The notes below the pieces were generated by a model. It was not told where the DNA came from. It ran no database searches and saw only the letters and a list, made by a program, of their open reading frames with translations. 64,000 bases of DNA from Fictibacillus marinisediminis (GTDB lineage: Bacteria > Bacillota > Bacilli > Bacillales > Fictibacillaceae), in contig NZ_JAIWJX010000002.1 of NCBI RefSeq assembly GCF_023149135.1, forward strand, positions 4,216,001 through 4,280,000, read 5' to 3'. The translations under genes and the position numbers were made by a program. Shown here piece by piece: positions 16,427 to 25,571 of this stretch (position 1 is the stretch's first letter; the number at the start of each line of letters is the position of its first letter).

Positions 16427-18493
16427 ATGTCCTGGATCAAGCGCTGGAAGGAGTACACTGCACTACAAAAAGCAAAAGCAATCGGTAAACTGGCCGCCTT
16501 TATGGGCGGAGGAATGGCTGTATGCCTTCTCGGCGTGCTGCTGCTGGCTAAACTGATGGGCCCTCCTCCTTTGCTCGTTCCACAGACGACTGTCATCCAT
16601 GCCCGGGACGGAGAAGAGATCGGCGAGATCAATAATTCCGGTGAGAAGCGTTTTTGGGTTCCATTGGACAAAATGAGCCCTGCCCTTATACAGGCGACTA
16701 TTGCCATAGAAGATAAGAATTTCTATCATCATCACGGTTTCGATCTAAAACGAATCGCCGCCGCTCTGCTGGCAGACATCAGGGCCGGAGCAAAGGTTCA
16801 GGGAGCGAGCACCATCTCCCAGCAGTTTGCGAGGAATCTCTTTTTAACTCATGATAAAACATGGTTTCGAAAAGCGATGGAAGCCTTTTACACGATAAGG
16901 CTGGAGATGAATTATTCTAAAAATGATATTCTCGAAGGTTATTTAAATACCATCTATTACGGCCACGGAACGTATGGCATACAATCCGCTTCTGCTTATT
17001 ATTTCGGCAAGGATTCAAGCCATCTCAACGTTTCCGAAGCCTCCATGCTGGCAGGCATACCCAAAGGGCCAGCCTATTATTCTCCTCTCTATCATGAAGA
17101 ACGGGCAAAAGAGCGGCAGTCCATCATCTTAAGAGCAATGGAGAAAAACCAGTTTCTGTCTAAGAAGGAAGCAGCGGCTGCGGCTGCAGCTCCACTTACG
17201 ATTGTGAGTGAAAAAGAAGAACAAAAGCCCAAAATCGCTCCTTACTTTCAGGCTGAGGTTATGAAGACACTGAAAAACAAGCTAAAAATCGATCCGAAGC
17301 TAGTAGAGCTTGGCGGACTTCACATCTACACGACCCTGGATGTTTCCATGCAGGAAGCCGCCGAAAAGGAGATCGAGGAACGAATCGATCAAAATTCCTC
17401 CATCCAGACCGCTCTTGTCTCCATGGATCCGAGGAACGGAGACGTTAAAGCACTCGTCGGCGGCCGGAGTTTTGCAGAAAGTCCATTTGACAGGGCCGTC
17501 CAGGCAAAACGTGCTCCCGGTTCAACCTTTAAGCCGTTCTTGTACTACACAGCGTTAAATAACGGCTATACGCCATCCACTGCCATTAAGAGTGAACCGA
17601 CCTCGTTTGCGATGGGGGACGGGCAAAAGGATTATGAGCCAAAGAACTACAACAATCTGTATGCCTATGATTTCATCACTCTCTCTGAAGCTCTGGCGCT
17701 ATCCGATAATATTTATGCGGTCAAGACCAACCTTTATCTCGGGCCGAAAAAACTTGTCAAAGCAGCGCGCCAGTTCGGGATCAAGAGCCCTTTATCCAGT
17801 GTTCCTTCCTTAGCTCTCGGAACTAAAGGGGTAAGCGTCATGGAGATGACGAACGCCTATAACCTATTCGCGAACGGAGGCAAAAGGGTCGAACCGGTTT
17901 TCATTAAGAAAATCACCGACAGCAAAGGGAACGTTATTTATGAGCATCAATATAAGAAAAAACAGGTTCTCGACAAACGGGCCGCTTTCGTTATGACCGA
18001 CTTGATGAAAGGGATGTTTGATGAAAAGCTGAACGACTACACGAAGGTCACCGGCTCAAGCATTGATCAGTACTTGACCCGTCCGGCTGCAGGAAAATCC
18101 GGCTCCACACCGACCGACAGCTGGATGGTCGGCTTTACACCACAGCTGACAACAGGCGTCTGGATCGGCTATGACCAGGGAAAAGAGATCAACCGGATCA
18201 ACGATGGGAGCTATTCCAAAAAAATCTGGGTCCATTACATGGAAGACGCCTTAAAAAATGAGCCAGCAACTGCCTTTAAGAAGCCAAAAGGCGTCGTCAG
18301 TGTGATGGTCAATCCAAAAAACGGGAAACTTGCTACGGAAAATTGCCCAGTGAAGCGGCGTACGTATTATATAGAAGGAACAGAGCCAACAGAATACTGC
18401 CACGAGCATGCGGGGGACCGCCCGTTGGATGACAGCGGACTCGATCAGAAGAGAAAAGGATGGTTTCAGAAGGTCTTTCCTTGGTGGCATTAA
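16427..18493 (+). CDS. pbpG: class A penicillin-binding protein (PbpG/YwhE, PBP2d type)
   Basis: 688 residues from the ATG at 16427 (SD AAGGAGGG, 8 nt); B. subtilis PbpG has 691. A short cytoplasmic tail and a membrane anchor (about 22-45) precede a GT51 glycosyltransferase (EDKNFYHHHG near 93, GASTISQQFARN, KNDILEGYLN). A transpeptidase follows, with SxxK in GSTFKP (near 365), SxN as SDN (near 425) and KSG in GKSGST (near 556). It polymerises and cross-links peptidoglycan; in B. subtilis it helps make the spore germ-cell wall in the forespore. Same neighbour (ywhD) as in B. subtilis. Confidence 0.94.
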   Translation: MSWIKRWKEYTALQKAKAIGKLAAFMGGGMAVCLLGVLLLAKLMGPPPLLVPQTTVIHARDGEEIGEINNSGEKRFWVPLDKMSPALIQATIAIEDKNFYHHHGFDLKRIAAALLADIRAGAKVQGASTISQQFARNLFLTHDKTWFRKAMEAFYTIRLEMNYSKNDILEGYLNTIYYGHGTYGIQSASAYYFGKDSSHLNVSEASMLAGIPKGPAYYSPLYHEERAKERQSIILRAMEKNQFLSKKEAAAAAAAPLTIVSEKEEQKPKIAPYFQAEVMKTLKNKLKIDPKLVELGGLHIYTTLDVSMQEAAEKEIEERIDQNSSIQTALVSMDPRNGDVKALVGGRSFAESPFDRAVQAKRAPGSTFKPFLYYTALNNGYTPSTAIKSEPTSFAMGDGQKDYEPKNYNNLYAYDFITLSEALALSDNIYAVKTNLYLGPKKLVKAARQFGIKSPLSSVPSLALGTKGVSVMEMTNAYNLFANGGKRVEPVFIKKITDSKGNVIYEHQYKKKQVLDKRAAFVMTDLMKGMFDEKLNDYTKVTGSSIDQYLTRPAAGKSGSTPTDSWMVGFTPQLTTGVWIGYDQGKEINRINDGSYSKKIWVHYMEDALKNEPATAFKKPKGVVSVMVNPKNGKLATENCPVKRRTYYIEGTEPTEYCHEHAGDRPLDDSGLDQKRKGWFQKVFPWWH

Positions 18494-18507
18494 TTTAATG
18501 GGGATAA

Positions 18508-18546
18508 AAGGATCCGCTCCAGGTGTTTTGGGGCGGATCTTTTGGT
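18508..18546 (+). terminator. intrinsic terminator of pbpG
   Basis: Stem GATCCGCTCC/GGGGCGGATC (18511-18539) followed by TTTT, 15 bp after the pbpG stop. Confidence 0.85.
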
Positions 18547-18690
18547 TTACTTGCGGAATTGGTGCTATTACTTGCGGTTCGACAAAGATTACTTGCGACT
18601 TTCCGTGCGTTACTTGCGAAAATGCCCGAATTACTTGCGATTCGACACATTTTACTTGCAAAACGCATCATTTTCATAAAAATCAAGCAC
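18546..18690 (+). repeat. type A phased array 2: six TTACTTGC units at exact 21-bp spacing
   Basis: ACTTGC starts at 18549, 18570, 18591, 18612, 18633 and 18654, exactly 21 bp apart, immediately after the pbpG terminator. Variable parts include GGTTCGACAAAGA (unit 2), GACTTTCC (unit 3) and GAAAAT (unit 4); these appear in the same order in array 3. The array ends with AAAACGCATCATTTTCATAAA, shared with array 3. Confidence 0.92.
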
Positions 18691-18710
18691 ATCAAAATTC
18701 CGGACAAAAT

Positions 18711-18746
18711 AAACAGCCCGGGTGCTCGAAAGCTCCCGGGCTGTTT
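18711..18746. terminator. strong symmetric hairpin downstream of ywhD
   Basis: 12-bp perfect stem AAACAGCCCGGG/CCCGGGCTGTTT, with a weak U-run on the plus side and A/T-rich DNA on the other. It separates the converging pbpG and ywhD genes. Confidence 0.6.
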
Positions 18747-18857
18747 ATTGTCCTAGCAACATTGTGTGTGCAATGCTAGTTTTAGTTTACTGTATTCCAC
18801 GGAATTGTCACAAGTTTTTTAGAAAATGTTCAAAAAAGGTTCATAACTCTTCCAATT

Positions 18858-19385
18858 TTATGGCAATAATTTCCTTACTCCTTCAGAAGAACGGTTAAAC
18901 GTGCCTTCATCATGGTTTTTCAAAAACTCTCCCAGCAGCACTTTTGATTTTTCATCCATGTCGTCGATGATAACATGGCCTTTTAATGATTTATCCATTC
19001 TGTTCACGTGCTCAGGCAGGCTTTTATAGCCTCGCCGTGCTTCTGCATCAATCTGCATTTCACATGCAGTCACACCGTAATAGAAAGGCCCTTCTTCATT
19101 TCGGTTAATCGTTACCCAGACGAGCCAGTACAACCTTGGATTTGGAGTATTGGCTCGGTCAGGCGTAAATTTAATACGCTTTTCTATATCACTGCGGGCA
19201 TGCATCGCACCCATGTCCACATAGGCATCACCATCAACAGGGTCTACGATGACAGGCGTCATATGGTCAAGGCTTAACGCTCCTACTCCGTAACCGCCAT
19301 GGCCGTCTGTAGAGTCACCGCTTAAAATCGTGAATCCCATGCCTTTTTTGTTTTTATTCTGATCTGATCCGAAAATATCCTTCAT
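18858..19385 (-). CDS. ywhD: YwhD family protein
   Basis: 175 residues; B. subtilis YwhD has about 172. Recognised by its conserved middle (DPVDGDAYVDMGAMHARS, KFTPDRANTPNPRLYWLVWV) and N-terminal GFTILSGDSTDGHGGYG. The family is confined to bacilli and has no established biochemical role. SD GGGAGGG lies 6 nt before the ATG. Convergent with pbpG as in B. subtilis. Confidence 0.93.
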   Translation of the reverse strand: MKDIFGSDQNKNKKGMGFTILSGDSTDGHGGYGVGALSLDHMTPVIVDPVDGDAYVDMGAMHARSDIEKRIKFTPDRANTPNPRLYWLVWVTINRNEEGPFYYGVTACEMQIDAEARRGYKSLPEHVNRMDKSLKGHVIIDDMDEKSKVLLGEFLKNHDEGTFNRSSEGVRKLLP

Positions 19386-19538
19386 GATAACCCTCCCGAC
19401 ATCACTTCAATTCTATCTCTATTTTACCACAACTCTCAGCGATTTAAGACTGCAATGCCTTTTACCCTCGTATCATATGAAGATAAAGAGGTAACAATAC
19501 AAAGGGGAAACTTCTTTAAATAGATTGCATTACATCCT

Positions 19539-19582
19539 AAAAACGAATATTATAATTAAGTATTCAAAAAATGTTCGTATTT
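19539..19582 (+). promoter_or_regulatory. inverted PurBox pair (candidate PurR operator)
   Basis: AAAAACGAATATT (19539-19551) and AATGTTCGTATTT (19570-19582) are inverted copies of the PurR box AWWWCCGAACWWT, each with one or two mismatches and an 18-nt gap. Their position just upstream of a purine permease start fits PurR repression seen for B. subtilis pbuG and pbuO. No purine riboswitch core is evident. Confidence 0.6.
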
Positions 19583-19597
19583 ATTGGAGGTACACCC

Positions 19598-20911
19598 ATG
19601 TTTTCATCATTCTTTAGACTAAAAGAACGCGGAACTAACGTAAGAACCGAAGTCACTTCAGGGATTACAACCTTTTTAACGATGGTCTACATCGTTGTCG
19701 TCAACCCTATTGTTCTTCACTCTGCCGGGGTTCCTTTTAATACAGTTTTCATAGCAACCATTATCGCTACGGTTGTTGGAACGCTCTGGATGGCACTGTT
19801 CGCCAACTTGCCAATCGCCATCGCGCCGGGAATGGGGCTCAATGCCTATTTCGCTTTTTCAGTCGTCGGCAACCATACCAATATCTCGTATCAAACCGCT
19901 TTTGGCGCTGTGTTCGTAGCCGGTATTATCTTTGTCATTCTATCATTGACACCTTTTCGTGAAAAATTAATCGAGGCGATTCCCGCCAACTTAAAATACG
20001 GCATCACCGCTGGAATTGGTTTGTTTATCGCCTTTATCGGGATGCGCATGACGGGGATCATCACCGCTCATAAAGAAAACTTGGTCGCTTTGGGAAACCT
20101 TCATTCTCATTCCGTTATGCTTGCGCTCGCCGGATTGGCTATTACCCTCATCTTAATGGCTTTGAATGTGAATGGTGCGCTATTCTTTGGAATGATTATT
20201 ACCGGGATTATTGCGTACTTTACCGGCCAATTAAAATTCAACGGCATCGCTTCCGTTCCGGAGATGCCAAAATCTTTATTCATTTTCGGAGATCCGATGA
20301 CCGCTTTCGCTGACGTCTTTCATTACGGACTATTCGCCGTTGTCTTCTCCTTCCTGCTCGTAACCATTTTCGACACAACTGGAACAATGGTCGGTGTCGC
20401 CGAGCAAGCCGGTTTAATGAAAAATAATAAAATGCCAAGGGCCCGTGAAGCGCTGCTTGCAGATTCTGTAGCCACTACAGTAGGTGCAGCTCTTGGAACA
20501 AGCCCGACAAGCGCTTATATTGAATCTTCTTCTGGTGTAGCAGCAGGAGGACGTACTGGCCTTACATCTGTTACAGTTGCCGTTCTTTTTATCATATCTG
20601 CCTTTTTCTCGCCGCTGGTGGGGGCCATTTCCGGTCTTTCAGCGATAACAGCTCCGACGTTGATCATTGTCGGCAGCCTGATGCTTGGAGCTTTAGGAAA
20701 GATCAAATGGGATGAGCTGGACGAAGCGTTCCCTGCTTTTATTATCATTTTGACCATGCCGCTGACATCAAGCATCGCAACAGGGATTGCTTTCGGTTTC
20801 ATCTCTTACCCGCTATTAAAAATTGCCCGTGGCAAATGGCGTGAAGTACCGTTTCTCGTGTATTTGTTTGCAGTACTGTTTTTCTATCAGCTCGCCTTCT
20901 TGCCTCATTAA
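19598..20911 (+). CDS. NCS2-family purine permease (PbuO/PbuG-like)
   Basis: 437 residues from the ATG at 19598, which has SD TTGGAGG 8 nt upstream. It is a polytopic membrane protein with the AzgA-type NCS2 features MVYIVVVNP, APGMGLNAYF, DTTGTMVG and GTSPTSAYIESSSGVAAGGRTG. The family imports guanine, hypoxanthine or adenine by proton symport. The N-terminal wording is closest to what I recall of B. subtilis PbuO, but the substrate is not certain. A PurR-like box pair overlaps the upstream region. Confidence 0.88.
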   Translation: MFSSFFRLKERGTNVRTEVTSGITTFLTMVYIVVVNPIVLHSAGVPFNTVFIATIIATVVGTLWMALFANLPIAIAPGMGLNAYFAFSVVGNHTNISYQTAFGAVFVAGIIFVILSLTPFREKLIEAIPANLKYGITAGIGLFIAFIGMRMTGIITAHKENLVALGNLHSHSVMLALAGLAITLILMALNVNGALFFGMIITGIIAYFTGQLKFNGIASVPEMPKSLFIFGDPMTAFADVFHYGLFAVVFSFLLVTIFDTTGTMVGVAEQAGLMKNNKMPRAREALLADSVATTVGAALGTSPTSAYIESSSGVAAGGRTGLTSVTVAVLFIISAFFSPLVGAISGLSAITAPTLIIVGSLMLGALGKIKWDELDEAFPAFIIILTMPLTSSIATGIAFGFISYPLLKIARGKWREVPFLVYLFAVLFFYQLAFLPH

Positions 20912-20951
20912 AAAAAAGGTCTTTAAAGCATTTAGCTGAACATTTCTGTAT

Positions 20952-20992
20952 AAAAAAGCAAGCACCCTTTTAAAAGGTCGCTTGCTTTTTTT
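20952..20992 (+). terminator. intrinsic terminator of the purine permease gene
   Basis: Stem AAAAAGCAAGC/GCTTGCTTTTT followed by a long T-run, about 40 bp after the stop. Confidence 0.9.
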
Positions 20993-21123
20993 CTTTTTCC
21001 AGATCGTGTAACTAAAACTGATTAAAAAGTCAGCAGCTAAAAATGCTATTTAGTCATTCACACACGTACCAAACAATAACAGCGACAATTATCACAGTTC
21101 CATTCTCCTGTTTTATCCCACAT

Positions 21124-21173
21124 AAAAAAGCTGATTTGCCGCCGTTCATATTTCAGGCATAATCAGCTTTTTG
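21124..21173 (-). terminator. intrinsic terminator of the RsbR-like gene
   Basis: Outer stem AAAAAGCTGATT/AATCAGCTTTTT with a minus-strand U-run, 5 bp after the stop of the RsbR-like gene. Confidence 0.85.
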
Positions 21174-21177
21174 GGGC

Positions 21178-22071
21178 TTAAAATATAGAGTTTCCTAAGG
21201 AAGCAGGCTTTTCATTTTTTCGTTCAAATCCAACCATTGTGATGGCTTGCTGCAGGCTTCCGCATACAGAAACTCCCTCAAAACTAACACCTAAAGAGAC
21301 AACAGTCTGAGCAATTTCAGGGCGAATCCCTGTTAACACTACTTTAACCCCAAGCAGTTTCAATGAGTTGATGACTTGGAACAAATTATGAGCAACCATG
21401 GTATCGATGATCGCTACTCCTGAGAGATCAATCATCAATTGTTCCACTTGAAGTTCTGTGCAGCGGGTCAGCGTTTGCTCCATGATCATCTGGGACCGGT
21501 GTGTGTCAATCTCCCCAATAATCGGAAGCACGGCAATCCCCTTCGCCAGAGGTACGACCGGAACCGAAAGTTCAAGGAGCGCAAGCTGGGCGACCTCCAT
21601 CTTTTTACGGTTATGCCGGACGAAGGCGATGCTATAGCTATAGATGCACCGGTCGAGCAACGTGTCGATAATGGATGTAATTTGTATGAACTCTTTCCTC
21701 GAAAGATCAACTTTCTCGGCTTCCTCATCAATGATATGCAGCATAGCCTGGCGAAAAAAACGAAGGCCATCCAGCGATTCATCCAACGGAATATCCTCCA
21801 GGACAGCAATTTCTCCTGCTTTTTCTCCCCATTTCGTAATTTTTTGAAAGGAAGTATCGTAGTCTGATACCAGCGCTTCTCCCAAATAGAAAAGAAACTG
21901 TTCATATAATTGCTTACTTTCTTCTTCTGTAATCGTCCTCAGCTTCCGATCCATCATTTTCTTGATGGATTCGGGGTTCTCCTGCATCTGAAGATAAGCG
22001 GATCTCTCGGTTATCTTTTGGATCTGCTCTACAATTCTCTCACTGATGAGCTGAATCTTCTTTTTGTTCAT
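21178..22071 (-). CDS. RsbR-type STAS domain protein (stressosome-like)
   Basis: 297 residues: an all-helical N-terminal sensor region (1-155) and a C-terminal STAS domain (about 165-280). The STAS domain has the RsbR-style linker SVPVVPLAKGIAVLPIIGEID and the phosphorylatable site DTMVAHNLF. RsbR paralogues build the stressosome with RsbS and RsbT and gate sigma-B activation; here no rsbS, rsbT or other sigma-B gene is adjacent, so it is a stand-alone paralogue. SD AGGGAG precedes the ATG by 5 nt. The signal sensed is unknown. Confidence 0.85.
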   Translation of the reverse strand: MNKKKIQLISERIVEQIQKITERSAYLQMQENPESIKKMMDRKLRTITEEESKQLYEQFLFYLGEALVSDYDTSFQKITKWGEKAGEIAVLEDIPLDESLDGLRFFRQAMLHIIDEEAEKVDLSRKEFIQITSIIDTLLDRCIYSYSIAFVRHNRKKMEVAQLALLELSVPVVPLAKGIAVLPIIGEIDTHRSQMIMEQTLTRCTELQVEQLMIDLSGVAIIDTMVAHNLFQVINSLKLLGVKVVLTGIRPEIAQTVVSLGVSFEGVSVCGSLQQAITMVGFERKNEKPASLGNSIF

Positions 22072-22189
22072 ATGTTCTCCCTGTAACCATTAGAATACTT
22101 TTATTTTACAAGAATCTATTATATTTACAACCAGTATTTTACATGGGTATAGAGAATAAGCATTAATCAGACAGCCCGAAGAGATATAC

Positions 22190-22696
22190 TTACTGAACAA
22201 TACAGTTTTCAAGCTGGCTGATAAACGTATAACCCTCCTGAATTTCTGCATCGCTGTATTTTTGTTTTGCCTTTAATGTCTGAATCTTGACTTTAACTTC
22301 GTCTGCCGGCAAATGCGAAAAGAATAAAATGGTAGAAACAAGTTCGAGAAATCGTGAGGACTGTTCGTTCATGGACCTTACGCATTCTCCAAGTTTCGGT
22401 ATCTTCTTTCCATAGCTAGTCAAAAAGTCTTCTCCCTCATTATTGAGAGAATAGCGGTATTGGGAATAGCCGCTGACTTTTTCTTTGATTTCGTGCACAT
22501 AGCCCAGGTTGCACAGCTCTTCGACGCGCAGCGTTAATTCTTCTGAATAAGGGCCGTAAAAGTGAAACTCATATTTTTCCTGAAAAGGGAAGTTCAGCTT
22601 TTTAGCGATATAAATCATCTTCTGCAGCTTTTTTCGCCCGACGACTTCCCCGGCCTCCTTAATGACCGTTATGACCTTTAAATGATCATCAAACAC
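22190..22696 (-). CDS. ywgA: YwgA family protein
   Basis: 168 residues starting at GTG with SD AAGGGGGA 8 nt upstream. The sequence (GRKKLQKMIYIAKKLNFPF, FHFYGPYSEEL, LCNLGYVHE) is YwgA-like and resembles the winged-helix SocA/Panacea-type fold used in some antitoxins; function is not established. It starts 27 bp after ywfO on the same strand, as in B. subtilis, so they form an operon. Confidence 0.85.
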   Translation of the reverse strand: MFDDHLKVITVIKEAGEVVGRKKLQKMIYIAKKLNFPFQEKYEFHFYGPYSEELTLRVEELCNLGYVHEIKEKVSGYSQYRYSLNNEGEDFLTSYGKKIPKLGECVRSMNEQSSRFLELVSTILFFSHLPADEVKVKIQTLKAKQKYSDAEIQEGYTFISQLENCIVQ

Positions 22697-22723
22697 AGTA
22701 TTTCCCCCTTAACATAAAACCTG

Positions 22724-24010
22724 TTAATCCTTTTTCAGTATGTGTTTTATCTTTTGTTTCAGCTTATTGTCATCTATCTTTTCGATCAGATCAGCTGGAT
22801 AGTAGAGCTTATGGTCTGTTCTTCTTTTCCCTGAAATCGCCTCTACTACATCTGATTCTCTCGAAAGTTCACGGATTTCGCCATTCGCCTTTAAAAGGTT
22901 GATAGGCAGCCTTTCCTCTTTTTCCCCCGGTCTGTAAAAGTCGTACGGCAGATCAGAGGAGGAATCAATTACAAGATAGTATTTCGGGTCGATGCCTGCT
23001 TCTTCAAAATAACCTGACAGGCGCAGAACTTCTGAAACGGAAACCATCTCCGAGTATTTAAAAAGCTTCCGGTCCAAAAAGCGGCGGCAGAGGTCACGCA
23101 AGATTCGGTCTTCCTCGTCCATCCAAACTTGGAAATAATACTGCATGACTCCCTCATCCAGCTTTATGTAGTCCTCTAATGTAATTTCCCCTTCGAACAG
23201 TGAGCGGAAATGCGTTAAATCCTGCTTAAATTGATAGCCCCCCTGATAGAGGTCCTTTGCCCGGTGTAGGATTTTGCTCAAAATCACTTCGGCGCTTCTC
23301 GTTACCGGGTGAAAATACACCTGCCAATACATCTGGTATCGGCTCATAATATAATCTTCAACAGCATGCATGCCGCTTGCTTTAATAACGGCTCCGTCTT
23401 CCATCGGGCGCATGACCCGGAGGATTCGCTCGAGATCGAAGTTTCCGTAGCTTACGCCTGTGAAATAGGCATCGCGCAGGAGATAATCCATCCGATCAGC
23501 ATCTATCTGGCTGGAGATCAAACTGACGACCAGCTTGTCATGATAGGTCTTTTCGATGACTTCTGCTACTTTTCTGGGGAATTCTTCTCCTTGCAGGCGG
23601 AGAACCTCATTCACTTCCGTATCGCCTAAAAGAATATCCCTTGTATAATCTTCATGATCCACACCGAACACTTTCTCGAATGAGTGGGAAAAAGGTCCAT
23701 GTCCAATGTCATGCAGCAGTGCAGCACAAAGAACCAGCATCCGTTCGTCTTCGTTCCAGTGCGGCCTGTTTTGAAAAATTTCAACGATCCGTCTTGTAAT
23801 CTCGTATACGCCGAGAGAGTGGCTGAAACGGCTGTGTTCAGCTCCATGAAACGTCAAATAGGTAGTACCCAGCTGGCGAATCCGTCGAAGGCGCTGAAAT
23901 TCACGCGTGCCTATCAGCCGCCAGATCAGCTCGTCCCTTACATGGATGTAACGGTGAACCGGATCTTTAAACACCTTTTCTTCATTCAACTGACCCATTT
24001 CTTTCGCCAT
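22724..24010 (-). CDS. ywfO: HD-domain phosphohydrolase YwfO
   Basis: 428 residues. The N-terminal half is an HD domain with metal ligands in HSRFSHSLGVYEI and LLHDIGHGPFSHSFE, followed by SSQIDADRMDYLLRDA, the dGTP triphosphohydrolase-like pattern. YwfO proteins hydrolyse nucleoside triphosphates in some relatives; the substrate here is unproven. SD AAGGAG is 13 nt from the ATG, slightly long. Upstream of ywgA in one operon. A minus-strand hairpin with a U-run lies in the leader at 24062-24107. Confidence 0.9.
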   Translation of the reverse strand: MAKEMGQLNEEKVFKDPVHRYIHVRDELIWRLIGTREFQRLRRIRQLGTTYLTFHGAEHSRFSHSLGVYEITRRIVEIFQNRPHWNEDERMLVLCAALLHDIGHGPFSHSFEKVFGVDHEDYTRDILLGDTEVNEVLRLQGEEFPRKVAEVIEKTYHDKLVVSLISSQIDADRMDYLLRDAYFTGVSYGNFDLERILRVMRPMEDGAVIKASGMHAVEDYIMSRYQMYWQVYFHPVTRSAEVILSKILHRAKDLYQGGYQFKQDLTHFRSLFEGEITLEDYIKLDEGVMQYYFQVWMDEEDRILRDLCRRFLDRKLFKYSEMVSVSEVLRLSGYFEEAGIDPKYYLVIDSSSDLPYDFYRPGEKEERLPINLLKANGEIRELSRESDVVEAISGKRRTDHKLYYPADLIEKIDDNKLKQKIKHILKKD

Positions 24011-24061
24011 ATCGTAATAAATGCTCCTTCAGCCGCAATTAGTTTATGTTTATAGTTCTGC

Positions 24062-24107
24062 TAAAAAAAGAAAATCCCTTCTCATGCTTGTGTTCGCCAG
24101 AAGGATT
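24062..24107 (-). terminator. terminator-like hairpin in the ywfO leader
   Basis: AATCCTTCT and AGAAGGGATT pair on the minus strand and are followed by TTTCTTTTTTT. It lies 52 bp upstream of ywfO, so it is either a second stop for upstream transcription or an attenuator. A leader control role is only possible. Confidence 0.5.
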
Positions 24108-24251
24108 GTCATATTTGCTGTATGATTATTTTCATTGTGAAGTATACCCTATTTTACGCGGTTTTGAATCATGAAACAACAAACAAAAAAAGCGGTTTTC
24201 GACAGCTGTATATCTTCTATCGCAGCCATGCTTTCTTTTTCTTGTGCTATC

Positions 24252-24290
24252 AAAAAAAGAAAGGAGACCCATGGGGCGCTCCTCTCTTTT
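24252..24290 (-). terminator. intrinsic terminator of the small membrane protein gene
   Basis: Imperfect stem pairing AAAGAGAGGAG with CTCCTTTCTTT around GCCCCATGGG, followed by a U-run on the minus strand; it abuts the stop of the gene at 24290. Confidence 0.7.
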
Positions 24291-24613
24291 TATTGCGTAT
24301 CAACCACCCGGCTGTCTTTGTCCTCCTGCCGGTAGGCGTCGACCAATAATAAAATGGCAGAAATAATATGCATGATCATGCCGACAAACGGGATCCATGC
24401 GATGCAGGAAGTCACGATGCCGAGAATGCTTCCGTGCCTTGCTGTCCCTTCTTTCGCTGAAAAGACGAGTGTAGCAATATGGAGGGCAAGCGCAATAGCA
24501 AGCGGCGTCCACAGAAAGGAAACCACGATGGTTCCACCTACAAACGGAATGCCCAGGAGCGCTTCAAATCCTCCTGAAACCCACTTTAACGTCCTGGATA
24601 GGTTCTTATTCAA
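24290..24613 (-). CDS. small membrane protein of unknown function
   Basis: 107 residues from a TTG start with SD AAAGGAGG 7 nt upstream; the longer open frame lacks an SD. The protein starts MNKNLSRTLKWVSGGFEALL and has three or four membrane spans (LLGIPFVGGTIVVSFLW, LAIALALHIATLVF, IVTSCIAWIPFVGMIMHII, ISAILLLVDAY) with a polar C-terminus. I do not recognise a named family. It stands alone, with its own terminator, between ywfO and the methyltransferase gene. Confidence 0.72.
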   Translation of the reverse strand: MNKNLSRTLKWVSGGFEALLGIPFVGGTIVVSFLWTPLAIALALHIATLVFSAKEGTARHGSILGIVTSCIAWIPFVGMIMHIISAILLLVDAYRQEDKDSRVVDTQ

Positions 24614-24766
24614 CAGATCTCCTCCTTTTGTCCTTTTCTCTTCCATTCACTATACCTATGCTTACGTAAATACATTCCAAAAAGTTGCAATTATTTTTCC
24701 GGCATGGAAGCTCTGCGGCCTGTTGCGTTATACTAGTAAAGAATGATAGAAGCAGGAGGTTGACTC

Positions 24767-25570
24767 GTGGATCACACACAACAAAACCAGAACAGTCAGG
24801 CTTGGAATGAAAAGTCTTACGAAGCCTGGACCCATCGATTTGGCGAGCCGGCGAAAGCCGCTGCTAAAATAAAAAAAGACCCGGTAAAGCGGCTGAGTCC
24901 GCTTGAAACCTATATAGGCGATGTGAAAGGAAAAAAAGTCTGCAATCTTCTTGGATCCCATGGCAGCAAAGCGGTTGCTTTGGCACTGCTTGGTGCAGAA
25001 GCAACCGTCATCGACCTTTCAGAACCGAACGAACGCTACGCTAAAGAGCTTGCCCGTGAGGCCGGCGTCCCGCTTCGCTATATCAAGAGCGATGTTCTTG
25101 AGCTGCCGGAGGAAGAACTTTCAGGAGAATATGATCTTGTTTTTACAGAGAACGGAATTCTTCATTATTTTACAGATCTGGTGCCATTCTTTACGTCGGT
25201 ATACCGCTTGCTTAAACAGGGTGGAAGGTTCGTCCTGCAAGATTTCCATCCGATCTCAACCAAGCTGATTACCTCACAGGGAAAAAGCCAGTCTGCCAGA
25301 AAACACAAGGTGAGCGGAGACTATTTCAGTACGGCTCTGGAAACGGTGGATGTATCGTACTCCAAGTTTCTTCCTGAGCTCCAATATGCGACAGAAGAGG
25401 AAAGAAAGCCATTTCAAGTATCCATCCGCAAGTGGACACTTGGTGAAATCATTACTGCGATCGGAGCGTCTGGCCTGTTTATTACAGGGCTGAAAGAAGA
25501 GCCGCATCCTGGTGATTTTGATCAGGGTATTCCTAAATCCTTCATCATTGAAGCAGAGAAGCGTGATTAG
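24767..25570 (+). CDS. class I SAM-dependent methyltransferase
   Basis: 267 residues starting at GTG with SD AGGAGG 7 nt upstream. SAM-binding motifs: [20 protein letters not shown] (motif I region near 60), VIDLSEPN (motif II Asp), SDVLELP and [15 protein letters not shown]. Substrate is unknown. Its stop codon is one base before the lipL ATG, so the two are translated from one mRNA; a functional link with lipoylation is not implied. Confidence 0.85.
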   Translation: MDHTQQNQNSQAWNEKSYEAWTHRFGEPAKAAAKIKKDPVKRLSPLETYIGDVKGKKVCNLLGSHGSKAVALALLGAEATVIDLSEPNERYAKELAREAGVPLRYIKSDVLELPEEELSGEYDLVFTENGILHYFTDLVPFFTSVYRLLKQGGRFVLQDFHPISTKLITSQGKSQSARKHKVSGDYFSTALETVDVSYSKFLPELQYATEEERKPFQVSIRKWTLGEIITAIGASGLFITGLKEEPHPGDFDQGIPKSFIIEAEKRD

Positions 25571-25571
25571 T

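Noticed and set aside
18408..18779. 123-residue frame across the end of pbpG and array 2
   Set aside because: Shadow of pbpG followed by repeat read-through; crosses the pbpG terminator.
19440..19597. Purine riboswitch before the purine permease
   Set aside because: The conserved three-way-junction bases are absent; the inverted CGAA boxes fit PurR better.
24171..24352. Plus-strand small frame beginning MKQQTKKAVF
   Set aside because: No SD before the ATG, and it runs through a terminator into the antisense of the membrane protein gene.
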